A DNA stretch of 64,000 nt, from the NCBI GenBank assembly GCA_024516155.1, contig JAJJXM010000043.1, positions 434,001 to 498,000 on the forward strand, given 5' to 3'. Below the pieces are notes generated by a model, which was not told where the DNA came from, ran no database searches, and was given only the letters and a program-made list of their open reading frames with translations. Source of the stretch: Pyronema omphalodes (taxonomy: Eukaryota; Ascomycota; Pezizomycetes; Pezizales; Pyronemataceae). Shown piece by piece: positions 35,465-46,861 of the stretch. The first letter of the stretch is position 1. Each line of letters opens with the position of its first letter. A program made the translations under genes and the position numbers.

Positions 35465-36075
35465 AGGGTTATTTAAACCCCATTTCCGTCCACCCTCCTC
35501 TGAAATCATACAGGAAATCCTGAAAACTAACTCAAATGAACGATAGCTGGCCGCAACAAATCCGAATCGATGGATGACTACGAGCGCTACGAAAGATAGA
35601 CTTTCTCGAGGACGTTTACCGACGGCATCGCGATACCGTATAATTTCGTGGTGACAGTCAGACAATAACCACGCAACCGCACCGTTACTGTGTTGACATC
35701 GAAAGTTCAGCATTCACCACAAGTGCGGAGGCCACCGGTTACACCAATGCGTCTTGGTAATTCGGCACTTCCTTCATGAACGACTTCTCCTCTTAACAAG
35801 ATTTTGTCGCTACCTGATCTGGACAAACATATGTGCTCACTGCCGGGAGGGGAAATTTCATGAAGGCTACACTGTTCATCTATCGCTTCGGGTCATTGGT
35901 TTCGCTGGAGCTGTCATCGATTGTGGATGCCTTTCTATGCCTGTGCACGTGATGAAATATTTTACTAGCGAGCGTGAGTGGTACAATTACCATCCATGAT
36001 TTCCTTACCAGCACAATTCCGCGAAGGTTATATTGTCCTGTATGGGCGCTTCTGATTCAATCAATCCACCAATTA
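35465..36075 (+). pseudogene. CAP-like gene relic, unit 1, with TATTTAAA promoter motif
   Basis: TATTTAAACCCC at 35470 lies just before a region matching 43796-44480 almost throughout, and looks like a TATA box kept in both copies. About 35925-35999 encodes a stub ending EREWYNYHP, which lines up with ERNWYDYNSP in the best CAP copy at 38.1-38.9 kb. The two signature motifs after it are lost, and the sequence runs into a LINE-tail-like segment (CCTGTATGGGCGCTTCTGAT). Frames upstream are interrupted. Decayed, non-functional. Confidence 0.5.
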
Positions 36076-36757
36076 TTAAATCGATCCACCAGCAACTTCA
36101 CGCCGGTTATCCGTTTTTCCGTTAAGTTCCAAACCATTTCTCATCATTACTGCACAAAAGAAATGTAACGGCAACAGGCCCAAGAAATGAAGTGCGCTCT
36201 GAAGCTGATCCCAGCGAGACTCTAACATAACAGCTGCAGCCTCGAAATGTATTTTGACTGTGGCATACGTCATGACCTTAAGGTTGGGAACGTTCAAGAA
36301 CATCAAATCAGATGAAATCAAATGTAACAATGCACAACTGCACTACTTGACATAAACCAATGCACCAATACACCGCTGCGATATGCAACTTTGCATCTGT
36401 CATCGAAATTCGACATTTTAGAAAAGAACACAACAATATACATAACACATTTGATCATTCGGAAGACGACACCGTTCCTTCCCCTTCCTGCATGCCGCTA
36501 TGATATATGCTGTTCCTTTTGTTTCCGGGCACTTGATTATGGGGGGAGTGTGAGGACAAGAGAGAATACGATTATAGGGACAAAGGTATTTTTGTACGCC
36601 TGAGTAAAGATAACTAGGTTTTGGATATGGGATATATCTATGATATATCAAGATGTAGCTGTGGAGGTTTGGATTGCCCTTCATCGTCTGCATCTCTATC
36701 TTTATTACTCGTTTAGTTTTGACAACTTATGAGCCCATGTGTTTTAATCGCGTAATC

Positions 36758-37282
36758 CAGAGTTCGGCACGGTCCGTGCAGCACGGTGGACCGTAGGGGA
36801 TCGCTATGGTCGTCCGGTCCCGTCTGCAACTCAGACGGACGGCCGCTATCTGGTTCGGTCCCGTCGGCGAAACTAAAAAGAGTGGACGGGACCGCGGCCG
36901 ATCGCAGAACCTTGGGATTGCTGAGTAAGCTAGCTCCCGAGTGGCGGTTTGGTTCGAGTTCGCCAGACATTGCGGGCCACGGCGGGGACGTTTTCAGCAC
37001 TGTGGTAGGTGGACCCTCGATTCTCCCATTGACTCAAACATTTACACCCCACGACAGGTGTATTCTCCACCCTGAAAGCCGTAGTAAAAAAGAATAAAAA
37101 CAGTCGCTTGCGAGTGACCACGCGTGACCCAGGTCATGGTCACCCATGGTCACCTGCGGTCTGTCTGGTCCATGGTGTCTCAAAGACAGCCGATCCTCGT
37201 CCTACTACAATACGGCACCGAAAACGGTGTTCCGGTGTCGGCGACAGCTAAGAACCGACCGGACGGACCATGCCGAACTCTA
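36758..37282. mobile_element. Non-autonomous hAT-like element A (525 bp)
   Basis: Terminal inverted repeats start CAGAGTTCGGCACGGTCCGT and end GGACGGACCATGCCGAACTC-TA. They are flanked by an 8-bp target duplication, GCGTAATC / GCGTAACC, one mismatch. An 8-bp duplication and CAGAG-type ends are hallmarks of hAT elements. The inside is made of GGTCC/GGACC dyads and GGTCACCCATGGTCACC palindromes, with no transposase. It is homologous to the element at 46181-46704 along its whole length. Confidence 0.85.
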
Positions 37283-37640
37283 GCGTAACCATAAAATCTT
37301 CAATTGAACACGAACACACCTCTACCTGACGCTCCCAACGCTGCTCCCGCCACTAGCAAAGGTTAGAAAACTGGAGGTTAAAACACAGAAGATGAGGCAG
37401 AAAGCGAAGGAAGCAATATCTACGGCAGCAACAACGAGCAAGACCGCAACAATAAAGGCTGGTGGAAGGGAAATGAACAACCAGTAATGGAAACCGATCA
37501 CTCCCTCTGCGAAACCAACTTAGGCAGACGTTGTCAAGAGCGGAGGTATCAATGTCCAGACTGTGCTGAGAAATATCAGTTTTGGACTTACAACCCCAAC
37601 AACCAAGAGGAGGGTAGAGAGGGGAGGAGAGTCAGCACGG
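37283..37640. other. Duplication junction; no gene seen
   Basis: The first bases after the element (CTTCAATTGAACACGAA) match those after the second hAT copy (CTCCAATTGAACAGGAA at about 46718). After that the two units diverge and I see no feature. Confidence 0.5.
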
Positions 37641-38085
37641 AGGCTGAAGAGGAGGGAATTGGTAGGGGCGAGAGGTAAGGAGCGAAGGGGTAGAAAGGGC
37701 CCGGGTATTTCCAATGGCAAGGAGGCTCAGAACACCGGTGGAGGAGTTGAGGGAGGACAGGGGAGTGGGGGCGGAGGTGGCCTGGTGGGTGTTAAACTCT
37801 GCTTTCTATTTCGTTTTTTGATTTGGGCAGGAAATAAAGCCGGGAAATGGTTCAAAAACGGGAGGGGAAGGGAGGAGAAAAGGGAGAATGTCCCGGCGTA
37901 GAGGCTCCCAAGCGAACAGGGCTCTTGGACTAGATGACACTCTAGCACAAAAACCCAGAAGAAATACGGGGACACTACCCCCGCGACAGAAACTGAAGAC
38001 GAGGACGAAGGGGACGAAAAATATGTATTTGTAAATTCAGGCGTAACCTCAGGGTTGCATGCGAGTATAAATCAATGAAGTAAAA
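37640..38085 (+). mobile_element. Truncated LINE 3' end, second LINE family
   Basis: Purine-rich 3' UTR-like DNA (AGGGGAAGGGAGGAGAAAAGG) followed by GAGGCTCCCAAGCGAACAGG and, at the end, CGTAACCTCAGGGTTGCATG with GCGAGTATAAATCAATGAAG. The same order occurs at 55905-56185 and, inverted, at 54.36-54.92 kb. It lies immediately upstream of the CAP exon and may have removed that gene's 5' end. Confidence 0.55.
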
Positions 38086-38124
38086 AAATAACTCCTTCCG
38101 CGATCACGTTGTCTACTGTCGCAG

Positions 38125-38856
38125 GTCACTTGAGTGGCCGTATTATGCCTTCCGACCCTGGATTTGCCGCGGAATTCGTTGCTGCTCATAATAAATCCCG
38201 CGATCAACATAGTGTTCCGCGCTTAACCTGGTCTCCTTCCTTAGCGCAAGAAGCACAGGGTATGCCAACCACTGCAACCCCCAGTCATCAGCATTGGCTT
38301 AGTACATATACCCTCCGTCGTTATTTAAAATTTTTCATTAACCTTGTATTATAAATCTATAGATATGCATTTAATTAACCTCTTTGCTCCATAGGAAGAT
38401 CACGGCCAGGGTGAAAGCCTAGCCAAAGGATCCCCCAACCGCTTAACCCGGCCCGCTCAAGTAGTCGACGACTTCGCAGACGAGCGTAACTGGTATGATT
38501 ACAATTCCCCAACCAGCATGATCCCCAATAAACTCATTGGTCATTTTACGCAGCTTGTTTGGGAGGAGACTAGGGGTGTAGGGTGTGGGTTTAGACATGA
38601 TTGTCCTGAGAAGGTTCAGACTCAGTAAGTATTTTTACCACGTTGAGAAAGGAGATTGAGATGAAGGTATGAAGGAATGAAGGAATGAAGGGAGGAAGGG
38701 GTGACTAATTGTGGTAATACGGAATGATAGGATGTATGTTGTAGATATAACCAGCCGGAAAATGTACAGCTTGTCGAGCTTTATAGGAAGAATGTTCACC
38801 GGTCGAGATATCAGATTCGGCGTGATAAGGGTGGCGTTTGGGTATTGCTAGAGTGA
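38125..38856 (+). pseudogene. CAP/SCP (PR-1-like) secreted protein gene, best-preserved copy, 5'-truncated
   Basis: CAP proteins are secreted, often sterol- or lipid-binding. Exon 1 (about 38125-38250) reads DPGFAAEFVAAHNKSRDQHS then LTWSPSLAQEAQ. Exon 2 (38395-38624) holds ERNWYDYNSPTSM and the CAP signature GHFTQLVWEETRGVGCGFRH. Exon 3 (38745-38856) reads YNQPENVQLVELYRKN and ends GGVWVLLE. Splice sites around exons 2-3 are good (GTAAGT / GTAG). Defects: after EAQ the frame shifts by one base relative to the 52.3 kb copy (QAYTNRC there), the exon 1 donor is lost (GTAAGC there, TTAGTA here), and no signal-peptide exon is found upstream, where LINE DNA begins. It is probably a recent pseudogene. 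The CAP identification itself is secure. Confidence 0.8.
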
Positions 38857-38994
38857 AACAATGCAGGTACTACTCAGGGTTACTTTAACAGGAAGGGGTT
38901 TTATTGTTTATTTTTACTATTATTATGTACTATGTACTATTTATGGGGGGGGGGGGGGTTCGGCTCAGTTGACATCGAGGGCAAACTCGGGACG

Positions 38995-39085
38995 GGATTC
39001 GAATATTTCTTTTATTCTGCATGAACCTCTTGGGCTTCGGTCAGTGAATGATTCAATTGATAGATAAACAAATAAATGTTTAAGT
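38995..39085 (+). mobile_element. LINE 3' tail (solo)
   Basis: CTGCATGAACCTCTTGGGCT, then CGGTCAGTGAATGATTCAAT and AAACAAATAAATG. Same tail and unit position as at 31.1 and 47.1 kb. Confidence 0.6.
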
Positions 39086-39494
39086 GTAATTCTAAAACCA
39101 ATATCTACTTGGCTGATCTTACGAACCATAGTGTGACATTTCTTTTACCATCTCACGGCTGACAATGACTGGCACAATGATATTCAGTTCACGCCTATGG
39201 CTGTGATAATCTGTTGTTTAATTCTAGGTTACAAATGACATTCCATGCTGATTGCCAAATTCTTCTTCTTCTAAACCTATTACAATCCACCGCATCCCAT
39301 TCTGACTCACTAGACACCCCATCATTTTTACTTCCCCGTAACTCATCGTGCACAAATCCTCAATTTCCACCAACACACACACCCATACCGCCTTCATCAA
39401 TACCAATCATCTCTAATCTCAACTCCTCAGTACAGCTGCCTTCCATAACAGTCCCCCTTCTACCTCCCCTTCCCACCTCCGCTACTTGAACGGT

Positions 39495-41045
39495 TCAATC
39501 TTCCTCAGGTGTCGGTGTCCATTCCTGCCACTCTCCTTCCGTCGATTGCAATGATGTATCAACCAGCTGATACAGAGATTCAGTCCCCAGTGAAGCCGAT
39601 CGACTGGAATTTGGATCGTATTCGGGTTCTGGTAAGGGAGTGTGGTTGTAGTCGATATATGACTCGGTCCCCAGAGATGACGATCGGCCGGATGGCGTCA
39701 TTGGCGTATGGTGCATGCATTCCAGCTCTGAGGATGCCGGCGGACTGGAGCGAGGACCCAAATCGGGTTCCGGTGACGGACTGCGGTTATAATCAATAAA
39801 TGACTCAGACCCCAGAGACGACGATGAGCTGGATGGTGTATGGTGCATCCATTCCAGCTCTGAAAATGTCGGTGGACTAGAAGCAGGGATCCAATCGCTT
39901 TCTTCGATATCTGCATTTGAATCCATCTCGCCGTCTGTGTTGTGACCGCTATCAGATAGCCAGTCGATCTCAGATAGCGTAGGAGTACCAAAACGCCGGC
40001 TTTTCGATGCTCGTGGTGAAGAGCAAACTGTACCGGAGCTGGACTTTCGTTTGCGTGAAGACGCAAGAGAAGGCGGAGGAGAAGACGAAGCTGCGGGTGT
40101 TGTTGGTGTTAATTCGCTCCAGTCTGTTTCTGGAGATTGAGATGATCTTTTAGTGTGCTGGTAGGGAGATTCTGGCTCAGGTGAAGGTGAAGGTAGCCGG
40201 ATGGAGGCTGAATCCCATTCAGGCTCTGACGAAGAACGGGGATTGGAGTGGGGGTATGGTTCGGGCTCCAAGAGAGGTGATAGATGTCCGGAGGGATCAG
40301 CCTCCAGTCCTACACCTAGGGCCCACTCCTCCAGCCAAGGCGATGGACTTCGGGATACACCTGGCTCCAATTTAATGCTCGGCTCAGAATCCGAATTGTC
40401 GCCCAAGGGGTCCTGTATAAGAGGTGGTGCTTGACGAGAGTTGGAATACGATTCGAACTCCGGTAAAGGTGAGGGATCTCTTGTGAGATCTGGTTCCGAT
40501 TTTATTCTTCGGTCAAACTCTGAGTTGTCACCGAGGGGATCCCGAGTGACTGCTGGTACTTGTAATTCCGGGAGATCAGGTTCTGGAGAAGACCTGATAG
40601 CCGGTGAAGGTCGGCTGACTTCGGTCCTCTGTTGATGATTCGGCTCCATCTGCGACTGTATGACATGAAGCTGCGAGCTAATTGCTCGTAACTGTGTCTG
40701 TGTTGCAGCAATCGTCATACTGGACATTCTCTGATGCCTACCCAGTTGCGCAATTTGCTCTGACAGAACATCATTCTGCGCAAATTCATCATGTAGCCCC
40801 GGTCTTGCTACTCCTGGAAATGCAGCTGGCAAAGGCAGTAGTTCGTCGATTCTGAGGTATAAGCTTTGCAGCCATTCCAATCCTAGGTTCGCTTGGTTGT
40901 TGTTGATTTGTTGGCTGATCCTCATCACATCAACGTGGATGGCTAGTGCTCTATTTTGAGTGTTTAGGCGAGCTACTTCTCTGCTGAGTGAAACTACTTG
41001 TGTTAAGATACGTTGAATGCCTTCGGAGGCGACTTCTTGGTCCAT
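39495..41045 (-). CDS. Array family protein 2 (longest member)
   Basis: 516 aa from the MDQE start that is aligned in all three paralogues; an in-frame start at 41117 would add 24 residues but lies in the conserved upstream DNA. The N-terminal 135 residues are coiled-coil-like with the family block NDVLSEQIAQLGRHQRMSSM and ATQTQLRAISSQLHVIQSQM. Two SUMO-type sites, IKSEP (181) and IKLEP (224), are each followed within a few residues by Ser/Pro. The basic block is at 330-351 (SSRKRKSSS...SPRASKSRRF), then GTPTLSEIDWLS. Two tail repeats carry SSSLGSESFIDYN and SSSLGTESYIDYN. The C-terminus continues past ETEW to EWTPTPEED. It converges with the CAP gene at 38.1-38.9 kb, about 640 bp away. Function unknown. 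Confidence 0.8.
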   Translation of the reverse strand: MDQEVASEGIQRILTQVVSLSREVARLNTQNRALAIHVDVMRISQQINNNQANLGLEWLQSLYLRIDELLPLPAAFPGVARPGLHDEFAQNDVLSEQIAQLGRHQRMSSMTIAATQTQLRAISSQLHVIQSQMEPNHQQRTEVSRPSPAIRSSPEPDLPELQVPAVTRDPLGDNSEFDRRIKSEPDLTRDPSPLPEFESYSNSRQAPPLIQDPLGDNSDSEPSIKLEPGVSRSPSPWLEEWALGVGLEADPSGHLSPLLEPEPYPHSNPRSSSEPEWDSASIRLPSPSPEPESPYQHTKRSSQSPETDWSELTPTTPAASSSPPPSLASSRKRKSSSGTVCSSPRASKSRRFGTPTLSEIDWLSDSGHNTDGEMDSNADIEESDWIPASSPPTFSELEWMHHTPSSSSSSLGSESFIDYNRSPSPEPDLGPRSSPPASSELECMHHTPMTPSGRSSSLGTESYIDYNHTPLPEPEYDPNSSRSASLGTESLYQLVDTSLQSTEGEWQEWTPTPEED

Positions 41046-41400
41046 ATCTGAAGTTTGGAAGATTGAGAGGCGGGTTGTAAGTTGTTGTTTGTGATGCGTT
41101 GAAATGTTTGATACCAACGGTAATACTTGATCTGGAGATTTTGGAAGGGCGTCGCTGGTGGTGTTGTGATATGTTTGATGCGAATTATGTATTCGGTCGT
41201 ACGATTGAGGTGCAACGCGTTCGTAAGAAGGTAAAGAAGGATAGAAGCAAAGACGGGAGCAGGATGCTCATGCAACTGTTGAGGGTCCATTCGAGGCTCA
41301 ATGGCAATTCAAGCCTCATTGACTCTGGTAGGCGCGTGGTTGCGTCGAAAACATATTCCCGATATGAATATCAGATTGGACCCTATGGCGGGCTTGGCAG
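41046..41400 (-). promoter_or_regulatory. Conserved upstream region of array family gene 2
   Basis: Aligns with 33310-33660 and 49049-49395, including TCCATTCGAGGCTCAATGGC and TTGACTCTGGTAGGCGCGTG at 41287-41340. Confidence 0.6.
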
Positions 41401-43795
41401 AGCTATTCAGCCAAGACACCTAATTGTAAAACTCATACGTTCTTTTGTCACGCGAATACAAATTCGTGGTTGTATATGCATGCATTGTATTTTTCAAGGT
41501 TTATTCGTATCATTCGATTCTAAATTTGTTGCAGGAAAGGTGCAATACTATTCGTTGTGTAGAGACCTGTCGTCGAAAGATAGCTAGCTGTGTAGCAGCT
41601 TTTGAAAGAGCAAACTTTCTCAGGGGCTTACTTGATTATCATGACTCCAATGCAACCACGTAATCAAACGTTTCGTGTCTCACGTGACATGTTTTCATCC
41701 AGCAACCCAATTACCGAATGATTAAAGATTATTACCAGCACAGAATCGCTCAGGGGTTGTTCACAGGTGCTGCAAAATAGTTCATGGGACCTCTAACACA
41801 CCATGCAAGTCATGGTCCATCATAATAATATGGTTGGTTTACTATCATTATATGGCCGTGGGGTTCAACTTCCCCCGGACCCCGCCAATCACTGTGTACA
41901 ACCTCCTATGCCCAAATATTTTGCCTTCAGCGCCCTTTTCTTGCCTTCTTGTATCAAGTACCTTCTGGTATTTTCTCAGATATTACCTCTCTTTCCTCTC
42001 TTACTTTATCACAATTGATCCCCAGCGCCGTCATCGGTTTTCATCGTTGCTGTAATCAGACTAAAGTAGATAGACTAGTGTTTCTCTGAGAATTTTGCTT
42101 TATGTGTCCACTTCAAGTTTTCATGAGGAAGTTGGAATAGGTGTCTACTATGCTTTCACTCTCAAGTGCATTGCTTTCTAGACTGATTATACGTTTCGAT
42201 TTGGTTGTTTACCTTTGAGTAGTTGTTAACGAGGAAATCAACTTTATAATGGGGGACTTCCCATCGCAATTTTGGGGGTGGATAGAGTAAGCACAATTTC
42301 TCATAATACATACCAGTAGATAATCCGAATGGAAAGGCAGTAGATTTCCGCCTGCTAATGCGAATCCGCTATGCATGTTCTATAGATAATATCTTTTCGT
42401 GGCGAAATGGGCTCTCCCATCCGTTGCTATAGTGCGATGGGGAGTCCTTCAATCTCGCCAACAGAACTACTGAATTCCTTTGTTGTGGTGATTTTAACAT
42501 GCTCTATTGGGGTGGAAAGATCAATAGGTCTATGAGGTGAGCAGAAATGATAAATCTGTTGCAACGTTAGTGATACACTGTGATTGACTCGGCCTATCAC
42601 TCGGCCACGTGTGCAATTGGAGTGGCCTAATGTGCATGTGCCATCACTGAGCCAGTTCAGGCGCACTAACTACATAAACCAATTCCATTCAGATATTTAA
42701 ACATAAAATCGAGTTGTACAGCCACTTAATGCGTCAAACTTGGAACTAGCGATGATCTCACCAGCTCATTTACTAACAGGACACGATTCTCTATTCTCAC
42801 TGACTCCAACATAATCTAACGGTTACAGAGTCTATTTCAACCATATGATGGCAGCTGATATTATAAAATCAACCAATACAATCATTTCACCCAAATCCAT
42901 TGAATGCCATGCAATCAGCCGTACCAAACAGCCTCGGGTGGCCGTAACCGACACTATGTGTTTGCATACATATGCTGCCTGAACAACCGGAAGAAATATA
43001 GCTCTATTGTCTGTCCATGATGTATCCAAAAAAAAACAAAGACATCGAAGTCAACCTAAATTTCCGTCCTTCTGCAAAGTGTCGCTTTAGGAGGATTATG
43101 GCGATTTTTGAAAGTTACGCCACTGATCTAGAGACTTGCATGCACGAAGGACATATGGTTAGTAAGGGGGTTAGGTCCTACAGTGCATGTAGTAGTAAAA
43201 TTCTCGTGAGGAAATTTCAAGTGGGTGATGCAACATTCTTGCGGATGGCGGCTCAGACGTAGTCGATTCATTATGCAGCATTTCGTCCTCGACTTTTGGC
43301 CAAGCCATGAAATCCTGTAGCAGAAATATTTCCGCTTCATGGCGAGAAGCTTTTGTGGCGTAGTAGAGATTATTGGGTTCACATGGATGTGCTCGTGTAA
43401 TGTTATAATCCATTAAGCGTGTGGGAATGAATTGCCCTGAATGACGTAACTGGGGAGCGGAAGAATTACAAAGCGAGAACCGCAATGAGGAAAAAGGAAA
43501 ATAAGTAAGCGATTGTTTTTCAGGAGAATTGTAGGTATCATTGACGACTGCTGGAAGTTGCTTGAAAGCTGGCTGCGGCAGGGTGGCTGAAAGCGGAGTA
43601 TTGGGAATTATATTTCGGCTGGTTCGCGAGAGGATGTTGCTTATGTCGCTTTCCGAGATGACGACATCGTTCACAGGATAACGGGTAACTGACGACCATG
43701 TGTTTTCCGTGAAGCACAGCGGCCTCAGAGGTTAAGGTGACTGCTATGGCTAGTCTATGACGACGGTGTCTCTAGCCGCCATACCGTAGGGGAAA
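41401..43795. repeat. Duplicated intergenic segment, unit 2
   Basis: No gene seen. Matches unit 1 (33661-35460) in order. It also contains 43060-43130, which matches the left-edge relic at 30.4 kb. Confidence 0.6.
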
Positions 43796-44480
43796 GTTAT
43801 TTAAACCCCAACCCGTCCACCCTCCTTTGAATTCATGTAGCCCATCCCGACAAAAAACGTCAATAGACGATGAAGCCCAGCGAGTTCAACATCTGGACGC
43901 AACAACCCCGATTCGATGGATAACCACGATAGCCGCGAAATATCGACTTTCTTGACGATGTTTACCGACGGCAACGCGACACCGTACAATTTCCCGGTGA
44001 CAGTCAAACAATAGCCACGCATCCGCACCGCTACCCGATTTGATTTGATTTGATTTTCTTGAAGTTTCCCAACCTTAAGGTTATGACGTATGCCACAACC
44101 GCACCGCTACTGAATTGACACACCAAGTTCAGCATTTACCACAAGTGGGGAAACGACCGGTTACACCAATGCGTCTTACTCATTCGGCACTTACTTCATG
44201 AACGACGTCTCCTCTCAACAAGATTTCGTCACTACAGATCTGGACAAACATATGTGCTCAATGCCGGGAGGAGAAATTTCATTGAGGCCACACTGTTCAT
44301 CCACGGCTTCGGTCATTGGTTTGGCTGGTGCTGTCTTCGATTATGGATGCCTTTCTATGACGGATCACGCGGTGAAATATTTCACTAGCGAGCATGAGTG
44401 GTACAAGTACCATCCATGATCTGCCAACCAGCACAATTCCGCGAAGGTTATATTGTCCTGTATGGGCGCTTCTGATTCAA
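43796..44480 (+). pseudogene. CAP-like gene relic, unit 2, with TATTTAAA promoter motif
   Basis: Starts with TTATTTAAACCCC, as in unit 1. A plus-strand frame from 44198 to 44419 ends HAVKYFTSEHEWYKYHP, aligned to ERNWYDYNSP of the best CAP copy, then stops; the CAP signatures are missing. Unit 1 and unit 2 share the same truncation after YHP, so the loss happened before that duplication. Confidence 0.5.
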
Positions 44481-44797
44481 TCAAGCCATCAAACATCAAA
44501 TCGATCCACCAGTAACTTCACGCCAATTATTCGTTTTCCTGTTGAGTTCCAACCCGTTTCTCATCATCACTGCACAAAAAAAGAGTAACTACGAGAATGA
44601 AAACCAGCAGGAAGAAGAGAGGTGGCAACAGGCCCAAGAAATGAAGTGCTCTCTGGGGCTGATCCCAGGGAGACTCTAACGTAACAGCTAGAGCCTCGAA
44701 ATGTATTCAGACTATATCACACGTCATAACCTTAAAGTTGGGAATGTTCAAGACCAAGACATTCAGATCAAATCAAATGACGTGTGTTAGACTATTC

Positions 44798-45683
44798 CAG
44801 AGCTCCCCACGGTCCGTCCAGGACTGCGGACTGGACTGGACTACATGGTGTAGTCCAGTCCAGTCCAATGTTTTCAAGGACTGCAACCATGTAGTCCGGT
44901 CCAGGTTCCGAAAACAAAAAGATTGGACCGGACTGCAGGTGACTGCAGGACTGCGGGTGTCTCGCTTATCCCAAAACACTAGTGGGTCGGGAGAAGCAAC
45001 CGCCGCTAACAGCAAGCTGACCACCAGAGGCCGCTTGCCGGTCAACAAAGGTGGAGCTACATAGAATCCTCCGGTGCAAATTTCTTTTCTCGACGCGTGT
45101 TTGCCTCCACCACTGGGTAGTCCTGATGATTCTCTTGGTACTCCATATGTAAAAATGCCTCCAAATAAATCGTGTCGTGACCACCCCCCGCCCCCCCTTT
45201 CCCATCGCAGTGAAGCTTTTCCCAAATAAGCCTGCTAGTAATTGTCCTTTCTCATCCACCGCATCCGTTTCTTTTTAGCTTGTGAGACTAATGAACCTCA
45301 ATAGTTTACAATTTTCCGGTTCTTCACAGGAAATTGGGGAAAATAGGGAAACATTAGCAAAAGTAATCATGAAACCTTTGGCAATTCATTGGGATTACGT
45401 AGGTCCGCTCTGAAATTGTAGTGATCAATTCTTGTGGAGAAAGATATAATCACTGTTGAAATTTCTGCGTGCTCAAAAACTAAAACTGCAGTCGCCTACG
45501 GTCACCCATGGTCACCTGCGGGTGATTTTGTGTGACCTTATGGTCACCTACGGTCACCCACAGGCGCTCCAGTCCACCGTGTAATGACTGCCAGTCCCAG
45601 TCCAAGCACCGGACCGGACTGTGATATGTGGTCCGGTCTGGTCCGTAGCCAGGACTGGACCGGACGGACCGTGGAGAGCTCTG
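44798..45683. mobile_element. Non-autonomous hAT-like element B (886 bp), perfect target duplication
   Basis: Starts CAGAGCTCCCCACGGTCCGT and ends ACGGACCGTGGAGAGCTCTG. It is flanked by perfect 8-bp repeats GACTATTC at 44790-44797 and 45684-45691. Both ends hold clusters of GGACTGGACTGG and GGTCACC dyads. The middle (about 45060-45470) is unlike elements A and C and may be captured host DNA; a minus-strand open frame there has no recognisable domain. Unit 1 has no insertion at the matching place (about 36335), so this is a unit-specific, later event. Confidence 0.9.
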
Positions 45684-46180
45684 GACTATTCCAGTGGCGA
45701 CCGTGTATGTTATAATTACCATCTATCATACCACTGCCATATGTAACGATACACCAGGGCACCACTTGACATGCACCAAAGCACCAATACACCGCTGCGA
45801 AATGCAACTCTGTATCTGTGATCGAAATTCTACGGTTTGGAAAAGAACACAACAATATACATAACACATTTCATCATTTGGAGGACGACACCGTTCCTTT
45901 ACCCTCTTCCTGTATGCCGCTATAATATATGCCTTTTCCTTTTTTCTCGCGCAGTTGACGTTCGGGGAAGTGTGAGGACGAGAGAGCATACGATGATAGT
46001 GACAAAGGTGTTTTTGTACGCCTAAGTACAGATAACCAGGCTTCAGATATGGGATATATCTAGGATATATGAAGACGTAGCCGCGGAGGCTTAGATTATC
46101 TTTCATCGTATGCACCTCTATCTTTCTTCCTCGTCTATTCTTTGACAGGTTACGAGCCCATGTGTTTTAATTGCATAATC

Positions 46181-46704
46181 CAGAGTTCGGCATGGTCCGT
46201 CCAGGACGGCGGGCCAGACGGAATCACTGTGGTCGTCCGGTCCCGTCTACAACTCAGACGGACAGCCGCGATCTGGTTCGGTGCCGTCCGCGAAACTAAA
46301 AAGAGTAGACGGGACCGCGGCCGATCGCAGAACCGTGGGACTGCTGAGTAAGCTAGCTCTCCGCTGGCGGTTTGGTTCGAGTTTGCCAGACATTACGGGC
46401 TGTGGCAGGGACGTTTTCAGCACTGTAGCATGTTAATTCTTCATGCTGCAATTTGTCAAACTTTCACGCCCCACCGCCGGTGCATGCGCCACCCTGAAAG
46501 CCGTAGTAAAAAATATAAAAAACGTTCGCTTACGAGTGACTATGTGTGACCCAGTTCAAGGCCACCCATGGTCACCTGCGGTCTGTCTGGTCCATGGTGT
46601 CTCAAAGACAGCCGATCCCCGTCCTACTACAATACGGCACCGCAAATGGTGGTCCGGTCTGGTCCACAGCTAGGAACGGACCGGACGCACCATGCCCAAC
46701 TCTG
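46181..46704. mobile_element. Non-autonomous hAT-like element C (524 bp)
   Basis: Starts CAGAGTTCGGCATGGTCCGT and ends CGGACGCACCATGCCCAACT-CTG. Flanks are GCATAATC / GCGTAATC (7 of 8). It is colinear with element A (36758-37282), and the DNA on both sides also matches, so A and C are one insertion copied by segmental duplication. No transposase. Confidence 0.87.
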
Positions 46705-46861
46705 GCGTAATCATTAAATCTCCAATTGAACAGGAAGTGTAATACTGTAAAAAAGAAAAAGAGGGAAATAATAGTCAGATGTATATCATGCGCTAAAGTG
46801 GAGAGAAAATGAGAGAGGAGTGCCCAGAGGAGAATATAGAGAGGGAACTTCTGATTCATCC

